In this document: positions 1 through 7,173 of the stretch, in pieces | Layout of the letters: each line of letters begins with the position of its first letter | How positions within the stretch are numbered: the stretch's first letter is position 1 | From: an uncultured Lachnospiraceae bacterium | GTDB taxonomy: Bacteria; Bacillota; Clostridia; Lachnospirales; Lachnospiraceae | DNA length: 10,086 nt | Assembly (NCBI GenBank): GCA_958426095.1 | Contig: CATZYB010000094.1 | Coordinates: 1-10,086, forward strand | Direction: 5' to 3' | Program-made: the position numbers and the translations under genes | Notes under the pieces: model-generated | Seen by the model: the letters and a program-made list of their open reading frames with translations, nothing else | Told to the model about the DNA's origin: nothing | The model's database searches: none

Positions 1-69
1 GGTAATATCATTCAATGTCTGATACCTTTTATCTTTGTTTTATTTGGTAAAAAATCCAAAACCTGAAAA

Positions 70-100
70 TTTAACGCGGCCGCATCTGCGGCCGCGTTTA
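70..100 (-). terminator. Intrinsic terminator of the RM operon
   Basis: A perfect 12-bp inverted repeat (AACGCGGCCGCA at 73-84 and its complement at 87-98) lies just beyond the stop codon of the large RM gene at 104-106. Read on the minus strand, the hairpin is followed by TTAAATTTT, a weak U tract. Each arm contains GCGGCCGC, a NotI site, and the arms are separated by only 2 nt, so the real loop must open the closing A-T pair. Position and strand fit Rho-independent termination of the minus-strand genes. The stem is much more GC-rich than its surroundings. Confidence 0.72.
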
Positions 101-103
101 CGT

Positions 104-3100
104 TTACTCTTCCATCGGTTTTATTTTTGAATCAATATAATCTATCTCTCTTTGTGTCAAACCATATTTCGCATACAACTGAGCGTCTATTTCAGGAATC
201 GGCACATTCCAGTGAATATCCGACGCCGCCGAATAATCCTGCGTCGGAACAAAACAATAAGTTTTTCTTGAAGCGTCATGGCTCGCCTTGGCAATACCGT
301 GCAAAAATCTTACGAATTTGGTTTTAAAATATTTCGTCAGATTCCCCGCCGAATATTCATCCAATGCCAGGTCCATACCGATAACAATATATGCTTCTGT
401 GCATATCGTCTGTGGTTTCCCGATAAATGTATTCAAATTATCGTCGTTCAACTCGGTTCCGATATTATTGGCTCTCGGCGTATAAACCTTCCATACGTCA
501 ATCCATTCCTTATGGCTGATAGAATCGCTAAACTCAATATACCCCTCCTGCTTTCCCTTTCCGTAACAGCAAAGGGGATTTTTAAGTTCCTCCTTCTCCT
601 GCTTCCATAAATCAGACTTCACAATATTACTCTCAATTCCAAAAGGCTTTCTCGGAGATATATGGCGGGACATGACATCCGTCATATCATTTACCACCTT
701 ATTTAAAACATCCACCGCAATATTATCTCTTATAAAAATATCCAATCCCCTTGTCCGCATGCTGCGTCTGCACCGGTCAATTTGTCCGTCTCCATTATGT
801 GAAACAATATTTACGCCTGAAATGCTATTATCATAGTCAACATTCCAGAGGAAATAGCAAATGCCTCCCCGATTATTGGTATCCGGAAATATTTCTTCCG
901 GGTGCAAAAAATCATCCAATTCCTCAATATGTTTATCATCCAACATAGCGCTTCGGAATTCCTCAAGTCCTTTTCCGCCGGCATACCAGCGCGACGGTGT
1001 TATCATCGAAATTTTATTCGGTGACAATGCTTTGGATATTTCTATAAAATTGTGATATATTGGTCTGGCGCTGGCCTGTGCTCCGCCGTCACTGACCTGA
1101 TACGGCGGATTGCCGACAACAGCCTCAAATTTCATCTCATCACCCTTTTCTGCCTTGTCATCAAGACGAATTTCACTTAAAGCCTTCTTTTGTTTTAAAA
1201 TATCAGCTATCTTTTTATAATCAATTTTATCTGTCGGGCAGCCCTTTTCATCCATGACTTTAATCCCCAGTAAATCGTAGGATGTAAAATGAACCGCTAT
1301 ACAATCAAGATCAAGTCCGAGAACAGAATATATCTTTCTCGTAAATTCATAAGCCACGGTCGACGTTGGAATCGACCAGATGGAAGAACGAATATCCTCC
1401 GGACAAAGGCCGGCTTTTACGGCCCTTTCATAGACGGCAATCGTATATTCACCAATCTTACTGGCCACATCCAAAATAACCATATCTTTCTGCGTCAGAC
1501 GGCAAATGCTCTCGTCGGTCAACAGGGAGACCATAGCGTCGGCGGCATGCAGAGGCGTAGGCACCTCCGACTCGGATAGCTTCCCGAATTTATTGATAGC
1601 TCTTACCGCCCGTTCTGTCGGCTCAATTGTCTCATCCCGTGATAAGACATTCATGTTCTGAATCTTATAATCAAGCTTACTGAGCATAAACGGATTCATA
1701 TGCTCTCTCATAGCTTCCAGAACATTTCTGTCCAATGAAAGGTTCGCAGCGATCCGCTGATTATCTGTCTTATCCAAAGAAGCCAGAATGTCTTCCAATG
1801 ATTTTAAGACATCTCCGGATAAAAAAGCATAGAAAAGCAGTCTTGAATAATACATACGAAACTTATTTTCCAATACCTGACGTTCTGTTTCTGGCAAATC
1901 AATGTTTTTGTTCTTTTCTGATGCCTCTTTTGCCTCATCCGCTTCACCGGCCCCGGCTCCGTCCGGTTTTCCTTCTTCATCCCCGCCGTCCAGTTCGCTC
2001 TCTTCCCCCTCATGAGCCTCTATCTGCAGCCCGTTTTTTGCCCCCAATTCGGCCTGACATTCAATGGTCGATAAAATAATATCAATGTCAAGCAGGGACA
2101 TATCTACAGGAATTTCTCTCGTTTCATCCATAACTCCCCGGCTTTTTGAATAATCACTGATAGCGCTCAAAATATCCGACGAACTGACCTCCACTATTTT
2201 ATTTTTATTCATAGTGATGATGGGGGATATCTTCAATTCTTCCCGCATCCGCTCTTCCAGTCTCTGATTACCGCCGTTTTCTGTGTTGGCATTATATATC
2301 AATGATTTCTGTTCCTGCATATAAAAGATGCGGTGAGGATCAAAGTCGACAAGCAATGTCTGAGGCTTCATGTTATATTTGATTGTCTCCCCGTTTTCAT
2401 CAACGAAGGTTTTGATATATTGATTCTGCAGTCGGAAAATGGCCTGGTCGTATTCCTGGGGAGACGCCGTATCCTTAAAAAACAGCATTGTGTCCCATTG
2501 TTCCACCGTGCTTCCCGTCAGCATACGGTTTACAGTCAACGTTATCGTCTTTTGACCATCCGCCTCGCATTTCGCTATTTTTTCTTTCACAGCGTTGACG
2601 CTCCGGTATTCATTCGGCCTGTCCACACCTGAAATATTAATGATTGTATAATCTTTCAGATTTTTAAATTTATCCTTATGTTCAGATAAAAGTTTTTCCA
2701 AAGCGTCGCAGGACGCGCAATACGGAAGCACGCATACCATATGGCGGCACATGTGACCTTCTTTAATTTTATCATAATCAAGAAAGCTCAACAATTCCTC
2801 GTCTTCTCTGCTTCCGTCAATAATCTCAAATAAGTCTAATACTTCTTTTTCATATATAAATTCTCTATGCGTATCATCCGCCGCTTTTTTTATGGATTTT
2901 GGCCGGAAAAGCGCAGAAAAAGCATATGTATTTCCATTGGATTTTAACTGTTCAAGCTTTGCTCTTGCCTCTTTGCCCGGATTAAAGGCAAAACGAACCA
3001 TTTGAGGAAAACCATAATAGGGATTATCCCATTCCCTCACATCGTCCGACAATATACATTCTTCATCCCATTTTTTCTGTTCGGCCACAATATCCGTAAA

Positions 3101-4183
3101 TTGACAGAAAGCAATAATATCTTCTTTTTCAAACTCGCTTCCCATCAATATCCGGTACGGCGTTCCCGAAAGATGCAGCTTCACACCGGCGTCCAAAACT
3201 TTCAGCTGTTCATCGGCGCTCTCATAATCTATATAATCATCATCCGCATATTTTTCGCTGACATCTTTCACATAACTGCTGTCTTTGAGAACCTGACCGT
3301 ATTTTTCTGCTCTTGCGCCATAATGGGTTTCATCTACAATCAACAAATCGATATGACTCTTAAATACTTCTTTATGCTTTTCCTTTATGACCTCGCCCTG
3401 TAAATCCTGCAGTGTTAGAAAAACGACAACTCCCTTTCCCGAATCCAACGTATCTTTGATCATATTTTCATTGTCTGAAAGATCTGTTCCCGCTAAGAAA
3501 ATGTAATCTTTGTTGAAATTATCCGCCTGCTGGACAGTCTTTTTCCATTCTTCCCGCACATCAGCTTTCGCAGAAACCACAAGAACGGTTTTAGCTTCCA
3601 TTGCCTTGGCGCAGCAAAGAGATGTAAATGATTTACCAAAGCGCATAACCGCATACATAAGAAGGTTTTTCCGCCCATGATTAACCGCCGCTACAAAGTT
3701 GTCTATCGCCGCCTGCTGATTTGGTCTTGGCTTCCACTCGCCTGTGGAAGCATACGTATATGTTTCAGGCAGTCTGCTCTCCGAATTATAATATTGATAT
3801 TTATCAATGCGCTTTTCATACTTTTCTTTAATATCTTTTATGGCATCATCAAGTTCCTCAATAGTAACATCTTTGAAAAACTCTTTGGAATAATATACGC
3901 CCTGAATATCGCCGGGCATTAAACGTTCTTTCCCTAACTCCTCCAAATATGCATGGACTGAATAGTCTCTGAAAAAAACTCCGTCGCTAATGACGGCCTT
4001 CGCCCTGTATTCTTCCTTCAAATCATAAAAATACTTTCTCCACTCATTCAGACGTACCTTCAAAGGGCGATATGTATCGCCGATTTTTAAATAATCAGGA
4101 ACCGTATTTGTAGAGAAAGCATATATATAAGGCTCGACTCTTCCGATGATCAAGCTATCTAATATTTCCATATTTTCAGGCAT
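104..4183 (-). CDS. Single-chain restriction-modification enzyme: GIY-YIG-like nuclease, SF2 helicase, N6-adenine methylase
   Basis: This 1359-residue protein carries several enzyme modules. Residues about 19-107 look like a GIY-YIG/T5orf172 nuclease: YIYAF (19-23), YLKIGDT (31-37), R44, H77 and SKEFF with a candidate catalytic Glu at 101. Residues about 150-600 are an SF2 helicase/translocase with Walker A MRFGKS (180-185), DETH (284-287), SGTP (339-342) and a motif VI-like QAIFR (580-584). An acidic low-complexity linker follows (about 725-760). The methylase has VPTP (motif X-like, about 874), DVASKIGEY (motif I, 905-913) and NPPY (1025-1028), the N6-adenine signature of Eco57I-type enzymes. 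Residues about 1150-1359 are probably target recognition. The ATG directly follows the stop of the upstream gene (TAAATG), with GAGGTG as ribosome site. Expected role: methylate host sites, and translocate on and cut unmodified DNA. Domain order resembles type ISP enzymes, but those I know carry an Mrr-like nuclease. Domain calls are secure except the nuclease, which is probable. Confidence 0.9.
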   Translation of the reverse strand: MPENMEILDSLIIGRVEPYIYAFSTNTVPDYLKIGDTYRPLKVRLNEWRKYFYDLKEEYRAKAVISDGVFFRDYSVHAYLEELGKERLMPGDIQGVYYSKEFFKDVTIEELDDAIKDIKEKYEKRIDKYQYYNSESRLPETYTYASTGEWKPRPNQQAAIDNFVAAVNHGRKNLLMYAVMRFGKSFTSLCCAKAMEAKTVLVVSAKADVREEWKKTVQQADNFNKDYIFLAGTDLSDNENMIKDTLDSGKGVVVFLTLQDLQGEVIKEKHKEVFKSHIDLLIVDETHYGARAEKYGQVLKDSSYVKDVSEKYADDDYIDYESADEQLKVLDAGVKLHLSGTPYRILMGSEFEKEDIIAFCQFTDIVAEQKKWDEECILSDDVREWDNPYYGFPQMVRFAFNPGKEARAKLEQLKSNGNTYAFSALFRPKSIKKAADDTHREFIYEKEVLDLFEIIDGSREDEELLSFLDYDKIKEGHMCRHMVCVLPYCASCDALEKLLSEHKDKFKNLKDYTIINISGVDRPNEYRSVNAVKEKIAKCEADGQKTITLTVNRMLTGSTVEQWDTMLFFKDTASPQEYDQAIFRLQNQYIKTFVDENGETIKYNMKPQTLLVDFDPHRIFYMQEQKSLIYNANTENGGNQRLEERMREELKISPIITMNKNKIVEVSSSDILSAISDYSKSRGVMDETREIPVDMSLLDIDIILSTIECQAELGAKNGLQIEAHEGEESELDGGDEEGKPDGAGAGEADEAKEASEKNKNIDLPETERQVLENKFRMYYSRLLFYAFLSGDVLKSLEDILASLDKTDNQRIAANLSLDRNVLEAMREHMNPFMLSKLDYKIQNMNVLSRDETIEPTERAVRAINKFGKLSESEVPTPLHAADAMVSLLTDESICRLTQKDMVILDVASKIGEYTIAVYERAVKAGLCPEDIRSSIWSIPTSTVAYEFTRKIYSVLGLDLDCIAVHFTSYDLLGIKVMDEKGCPTDKIDYKKIADILKQKKALSEIRLDDKAEKGDEMKFEAVVGNPPYQVSDGGAQASARPIYHNFIEISKALSPNKISMITPSRWYAGGKGLEEFRSAMLDDKHIEELDDFLHPEEIFPDTNNRGGICYFLWNVDYDNSISGVNIVSHNGDGQIDRCRRSMRTRGLDIFIRDNIAVDVLNKVVNDMTDVMSRHISPRKPFGIESNIVKSDLWKQEKEELKNPLCCYGKGKQEGYIEFSDSISHKEWIDVWKVYTPRANNIGTELNDDNLNTFIGKPQTICTEAYIVIGMDLALDEYSAGNLTKYFKTKFVRFLHGIAKASHDASRKTYCFVPTQDYSAASDIHWNVPIPEIDAQLYAKYGLTQREIDYIDSKIKPMEE

Positions 4184-5122
4184 TTACAACACCTCGTATT
4201 TCAGCAATGAACGATATTCCAGAATCGCTTTCTTTTTCCAGCGCGCCGCCTGCCAGTCTTTGATACGGCAGTACTGTCTTTCCAACGATGTCTCTTCGTT
4301 TTTTTTCTTATCTTTACTGCTATGGGGAACCGTAAAGGTCAAACCGTCCATTTGCCATAAATTCCACGAAATAATCGACGCAATTTCTGTCAATTCCTTA
4401 GCTGTCGGATTTCTGTCCCATTTATCCTTTAAATAATCAATATAGGTATATAAAAGATTTACTCTGGCAATCAACAAACTGTCTCCCTGGTACTCAAAAC
4501 CATAAACACTTTGAAACGCCCTTTTTGACCATTTATACCATTCTTCTTCTGATTCTGCGTTTTCACCGACAACCCGCAGTTTTCTGTCAAGAAGACCTAT
4601 CCGTTCCGCGACAGGAATACTCTTCGCACGGACAACATCATACCGGCTTACAAGATAAGGGGCCTCACCGCAGGTAATTTCCATTCGCAGCGCATCCACA
4701 TACCTCCGCCACGTTTTATGCCCTTTATCTGAAAAACAAATCTTTTCCTCATTTGTTATCCATGCATTATAAGTTTCAATATTAAAAACGCCTTCACGCC
4801 CAAACCACCCGTTATCAATCCGATTATTCTGAGCATTGCACATCCAGGCCGGTGTAAAAACCTCTGCCTTCGCTTTTGTTCTGAATAACTGGTTCTTCTG
4901 ACTCTTTGTAATGCGCGGCTGAATAATATAATTATTTTTTCCGGTTACTAATTCTGCTTTTATTTCACCTTCGGCCTCATAGGGCGCACCCAGCTGGCGG
5001 TAATCCTCTGTGGCCCAAACAATATTTCTTCCCGACGTTCTGTCTTTCAACAAAATATCCAGTATTTTAGGAGAATAACTGACAATATCGTCCAGTTTTA
5101 TATCGATATCCTTTTGCGACAC
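4184..5122 (-). CDS. Restriction endonuclease 'subunit M'-type companion protein
   Basis: This 312-residue protein belongs, by my recognition, to a family usually labelled 'restriction endonuclease subunit M' and found next to helicase-methylase enzymes. Conserved-looking blocks are DILLKDRTSGRNIVWAT (22-38), AEVFTPAW (86-93), CNAQNN (95-100), CGEAPYLVSRYD (151-162), LLDRKLRVV (177-185) and SWNLWQMDG (252-260). EVFTP resembles methylase motif X, part of the S-adenosylmethionine pocket. I see no NPPY/DPPY motif and no nuclease motif, so it is unlikely to methylate alone; it may assist the large enzyme in specificity, cofactor binding or control. The start is GTG, chosen because GGAGG lies 7 nt upstream on the minus strand. 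The stop abuts the next start, so translation is probably coupled. No signal peptide or membrane segment is visible. The family is fairly sure; its biochemical role is not known to me. Confidence 0.8.
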   Translation of the reverse strand: MSQKDIDIKLDDIVSYSPKILDILLKDRTSGRNIVWATEDYRQLGAPYEAEGEIKAELVTGKNNYIIQPRITKSQKNQLFRTKAKAEVFTPAWMCNAQNNRIDNGWFGREGVFNIETYNAWITNEEKICFSDKGHKTWRRYVDALRMEITCGEAPYLVSRYDVVRAKSIPVAERIGLLDRKLRVVGENAESEEEWYKWSKRAFQSVYGFEYQGDSLLIARVNLLYTYIDYLKDKWDRNPTAKELTEIASIISWNLWQMDGLTFTVPHSSKDKKKNEETSLERQYCRIKDWQAARWKKKAILEYRSLLKYEVL

Positions 5123-5155
5123 CTCTGCTCCTCCGTTTCTTTTCTGTGAAATAAT

Positions 5156-5947
5156 TTAATCAAATATTGTCTTTGATTCGGGCCAGGATTTCATCCGAAA
5201 CCACTGGGTATATATTTTTTTCATTCCGAGCCTTTCATACATCAGAAAAGCCCCGGTATTTCCTTGTCTCACCTGTAAATGGGCCTGTGCCGCCCCCATC
5301 TTTTTTCCTTTTTCTATAATCTGGCTGCAAATTTTCATAGCCAACCCACGGCGCCGATAATCCCGATGCACATGAATCGCATACAGACCTATATAATGCC
5401 GTTCCAAAACGCCGAGTCCCGTACCAATGACTTTCCCGCGATGGCGTATTTTTACACATACCATTGGTAAACGAATACGCTGAAAAATCTTTTTCTGAGT
5501 CTTTTCCATGGATGGATATGGAATACCGATCAAGTGATTTACACCATCCAGCCACTCATCATCCATCTGACTCATCGTAATCATCTCATAGTCATTATCC
5601 GGCCACTCTGATTCAAATGCTTTCCAGTCTTCCAGCGAACGATAAAGTACGTCGACATATTTAACGTTTTCATAGCCCCGCGCCTCCAAAAGACTGTCCA
5701 ACGCTTCTGGAACAGCCGCCGTCATTTTATAAACCGTCGGCAAAAGCAATTCCCGATATTGATTTTCACAATAAATGACCTTTTCCTCTAAATCGTAACC
5801 AGAATGATAAAATGGATAAATGCAATTCGCCCGATATGTATAACCGCCGGAAAAATTTAAAATCCATCCGTCATAAATCTCCCGTTCCACCGCAGGAAAA
5901 GCATTAATTAAAATCTCTTCAATCTCTCCGATTCGATTCTGTTCCAC
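5156..5947 (-). CDS. GNAT family N-acetyltransferase
   Basis: This 263-residue protein should transfer an acetyl group from acetyl-CoA to an amine; the substrate cannot be read from sequence. The C-terminal half holds the GNAT core: strand and pyrophosphate loop LYAIHVHRDYRRRGLA (188-203), where RRRGLA is the acetyl-CoA-binding Q/R-x-x-G-x-A motif, then LQVRQGNTGAFLMYERLGM (224-242), with Asn230 and Tyr237 typical of motif B. The N-terminal half (YDGW at 25-28, YTYRANCIYPF at 36-46) matches the extension seen in two-lobed GNATs that begin with 'YDGWLLR...RANSV'-like blocks. The start is GTG, preceded at 8 nt by AGGAGG. It lies 18 nt after the small membrane-protein gene and 33 nt before the RM pair on the same strand, too close for an obvious separate promoter, so it may be co-transcribed with the defence genes. 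A link to restriction is inference only. Confidence 0.88.
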   Translation of the reverse strand: MEQNRIGEIEEILINAFPAVEREIYDGWILNFSGGYTYRANCIYPFYHSGYDLEEKVIYCENQYRELLLPTVYKMTAAVPEALDSLLEARGYENVKYVDVLYRSLEDWKAFESEWPDNDYEMITMSQMDDEWLDGVNHLIGIPYPSMEKTQKKIFQRIRLPMVCVKIRHRGKVIGTGLGVLERHYIGLYAIHVHRDYRRRGLAMKICSQIIEKGKKMGAAQAHLQVRQGNTGAFLMYERLGMKKIYTQWFRMKSWPESKTIFD

Positions 5948-5965
5948 AAAAGCTGCCTCCTCCGA

Positions 5966-6286
5966 TTACGCTATTTTCATCGGACTAAAATATGCAATAT
6001 AAAGCCAAATGGCCCAATGGATGATTGTCAACACAACTACAAGTATACGCCACTTTGGTGTTACCGGATTCTTAAAAAATACGGTTAAGAAAATTCCAAA
6101 AGGCGGCATTAACACACACATACAGAGAATAAACCATAACCGGGTATAAAACTTTCCTTCCAAAAAAAGCGCCCCTTTCATATCAATTTCGTAAAATCTT
6201 GAATCTTCATTATAGCATTTTCGCAAATATATGTAAAGCTGTTCCCTTTTCTTCGCATGTATTACGTGTGTAGGATTACAATACAT
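5966..6286 (-). CDS. Small two-helix membrane protein, possibly 5'-truncated
   Basis: I do not recognise this protein. From the ATG at 6286 it has 106 residues; the open frame also extends to a TTG at 6343 (125 residues). The soluble N-terminal part is basic and aromatic (HAKKREQLYIYLRKCY). Two hydrophobic stretches follow: LWFILCMCVLMPPFGIFLTVFF, then ILVVVLTIIHWAIWLYIAYF near the C-terminus, giving a predicted inner-membrane hairpin. Neither start has a good ribosome site, and the TTG lies in a short inverted repeat (6318-6343) beside the start of a mobile-element gene on the other strand. The original 5' end may therefore have been replaced by an insertion. It precedes the GNAT gene by 18 nt on the same strand and would be the first gene of the minus-strand run. 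Function unknown. Confidence 0.5.
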   Translation of the reverse strand: MYCNPTHVIHAKKREQLYIYLRKCYNEDSRFYEIDMKGALFLEGKFYTRLWFILCMCVLMPPFGIFLTVFFKNPVTPKWRILVVVLTIIHWAIWLYIAYFSPMKIA

Positions 6287-6317
6287 GAATAAACCCAGAT
6301 AAGGAGAAAACTCAAAA

Positions 6318-6343
6318 TTGCGTTTAAGATAGCAGATACGCAA
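6318..6343. repeat. Short inverted repeat at the island junction
   Basis: TTGCGT (6318-6323) and ACGCAA (6338-6343) form a perfect 6-bp inverted repeat with a 14-nt centre. It lies between the minus-strand cluster and the plus-strand TnpV gene. A 6-bp repeat can occur by chance. It is noted because it sits where a mobile-element end would be expected. Confidence 0.3.
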
Positions 6344-6378
6344 AGTGGAGTGAATATCTTATTTGGAGGAATTGTAAA

Positions 6379-6675
6379 ATGGCAAAATCATTATTCGAGG
6401 AAATGGGCGGCAAATACGAAAGTCAGGGCGATTATCTAATCCCATGCCTTACCTTACCTGCCGAGGAAGAACAGCCGATAGGCATATGGGGAGAGCGTCA
6501 TTTGCACTATCTCAAAGAGTACCGCAAAGGTACATACATCAATCTGCTTACAAGCGGCAGGCTCAATGCCTACCTTGCGGAGATTGATAAACAGGCGCAG
6601 GAACGCTTTGAAAGGCTCAATAACATACGGGCGTGTGCAAGGGAGATTGTGGACGAGGAAATTATATACATATAA
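6379..6675 (+). CDS. tnpV: TnpV, transposon-encoded protein (internally shortened)
   Basis: The 98-residue product is recognisable as TnpV, a small protein of unproven function carried by transposons and conjugative elements of Clostridia. Typical blocks are SLFEEMGGKYESQGDYLIP (4-22), PIGIWGERHLHYLKEYRKG (about 33-51), NLLTSGRLNAYLAEIDKQA (about 55-73) and a C-terminal NNIRACAREIVDEEIIY. As I remember the family, members are about 120 residues, with roughly 25 more residues between the AEIDKQA helix and the NNIR block. Here QERFERL runs straight into NNIR, suggesting an in-frame internal deletion; this comparison is from memory. The ATG is supported by GGAGG about 10 nt upstream. The gene marks the start of the mobile segment and is followed by a hairpin and the csoR promoter. 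It shows no metal-binding feature, so it is probably a passenger or relic. Confidence 0.82.
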   Translation: MAKSLFEEMGGKYESQGDYLIPCLTLPAEEEQPIGIWGERHLHYLKEYRKGTYINLLTSGRLNAYLAEIDKQAQERFERLNNIRACAREIVDEEIIYI

Positions 6676-6678
6676 AGC

Positions 6679-6716
6679 AAGGAAAGGCGGCGTGGAGCAA
6701 TCCGCGCTGTTTCCTT
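6679..6716 (+). terminator. Imperfect stem-loop between tnpV and csoR
   Basis: AAGGAAA (6679-6685) and TTTCCTT (6710-6716) flank an inner stem in which GCGTGGA pairs with TCCGCGC with one G-T wobble around a GCAA loop. It begins just after the tnpV stop. No T tract follows, and the right arm enters the TTGACA -35 box of the csoR promoter. It could be a weak terminator for tnpV or an incidental structure. Confidence 0.4.
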
Positions 6717-6743
6717 GACAAATGAAAGAAATTTTCGTATTAT
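6715..6743 (+). promoter_or_regulatory. Sigma-A promoter of csoR
   Basis: TTGACA (6715-6720) and TATTAT (6738-6743) are separated by 17 bp, an almost consensus housekeeping promoter. The expected start of transcription is near 6750, about 30 nt before the csoR ATG and inside the CsoR-type operator. Confidence 0.85.
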
Positions 6744-6748
6744 ATACA

Positions 6749-6766
6749 TAAACCCCTAATGGTATT
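6749..6766 (+). promoter_or_regulatory. Predicted CsoR operator at the csoR promoter
   Basis: TAAACCCCTAATGGTATT matches 13 of 18 positions of the near-perfect operator at the ATPase promoter (7142-7159). It starts 5 nt after the -10 box, covering the likely transcription start, the same geometry as at the second promoter. CsoR repressors are known to bind GC-tract palindromes of this kind, so autoregulation is likely. It is a weaker palindrome than the ATPase site. Confidence 0.65.
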
Positions 6767-6778
6767 GGAGGAACAGAG

Positions 6779-7051
6779 ATGAAACAATGTATGGACGCAG
6801 ATAATTTGCACCGCAGATTGAAAAAGATAATTGGACAGGTACAAGCAATCGATAGAATGGTAGATGAAGATATTCCCTGTGAGGATATTCTTTCTCAAAT
6901 CAGTGCTGCAAAATCGGCACTCAACAAAGCTGGACAAGTAGTGTTGGAGGGACATATCTCCCATTGTATTAAGACTGCTGTTGAAAACGGCGATGCAGAT
7001 GCAATTGAGAACTTCACAAAAGCAGTGGAGCGTTTTGCTAATATGCAGTAA
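6779..7051 (+). CDS. csoR: CsoR-family metal-sensing transcriptional repressor
   Basis: The 90-residue protein has the all-helical form of the CsoR/FrmR/RcnR family, including LHRRLKKIIGQVQAIDRMV (10-28), the conserved N-terminal helix with the family's IxGQVxxIxRM signature. The Cu(I)-binding ligands of CsoR are in place: Cys34, His59 and Cys63, with the same 25- and 4-residue spacings as Cys36, His61 and Cys65 of Mycobacterium tuberculosis CsoR. The family has no helix-turn-helix: an oligomer binds operator DNA and releases it when Cu(I) binds. The ATG has GGAGG 7 nt upstream. It has its own promoter and operator and is separated from the ATPase gene by a terminator and a second promoter, so the two genes are probably co-regulated but transcribed separately. 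Family certain; copper as ligand very likely from the Cys-His-Cys set. Confidence 0.93.
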   Translation: MKQCMDADNLHRRLKKIIGQVQAIDRMVDEDIPCEDILSQISAAKSALNKAGQVVLEGHISHCIKTAVENGDADAIENFTKAVERFANMQ

Positions 7052-7070
7052 AATCGAATGATATGTAAGT

Positions 7071-7098
7071 AAGGGCGGCGATTTGTCCGCCTTTTTCT
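7071..7098 (+). terminator. Intrinsic terminator after csoR
   Basis: GGCGG (7074-7078) pairs with CCGCC (7087-7091), extended by wobble pairs, around an 8-nt loop, followed immediately by TTTTTCTTT. It lies 20 nt after the csoR stop and just before the next promoter, and should insulate the repressor gene from the ATPase gene. Confidence 0.75.
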
Positions 7099-7107
7099 TT
7101 CACCATC

Positions 7108-7136
7108 TTGACAACCTATACCCCTATATGTATAAT
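7108..7136 (+). promoter_or_regulatory. Sigma-A promoter of the metal ATPase operon
   Basis: TTGACA (7108-7113), a 17-bp spacer and TATAAT (7131-7136) form a perfect consensus promoter. Such a strong promoter fits tight repression and high induced expression. A second, imperfect operator-like sequence (TATACCCC at 7117-7124, with ATGTATA at 7128-7134) lies in the spacer and -10 region. Confidence 0.92.
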
Positions 7137-7141
7137 ATGCT

Positions 7142-7159
7142 TATACCCCCATGGGTATA
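7142..7159 (+). promoter_or_regulatory. Predicted CsoR operator at the ATPase promoter
   Basis: TATACCC (7142-7148) and GGGTATA (7153-7159) form a perfect 7-bp inverted repeat with a 4-nt centre, starting 5 nt after the -10 box and covering the expected transcription start. C-tract/G-tract palindromes with A/T flanks are typical of CsoR operators. With the imperfect copy at 7117-7134, the promoter may carry tandem sites. Confidence 0.82.
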
Positions 7160-7173
7160 GAAAGGAGAATATT

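Noticed and set aside
3002..3403. 133-residue plus-strand frame rich in Phe and Ile
   Set aside because: It is antisense to the helicase part of the RM enzyme; the hydrophobic look follows from complementing Lys/Glu-rich codons.
7108..7173. Extended ATPase start at TTG 7108 adding 22 residues
   Set aside because: The TTG is the -35 hexamer of a consensus promoter, the extra residues overlap the operators, and ATG 7174 has a proper AGGAG site.
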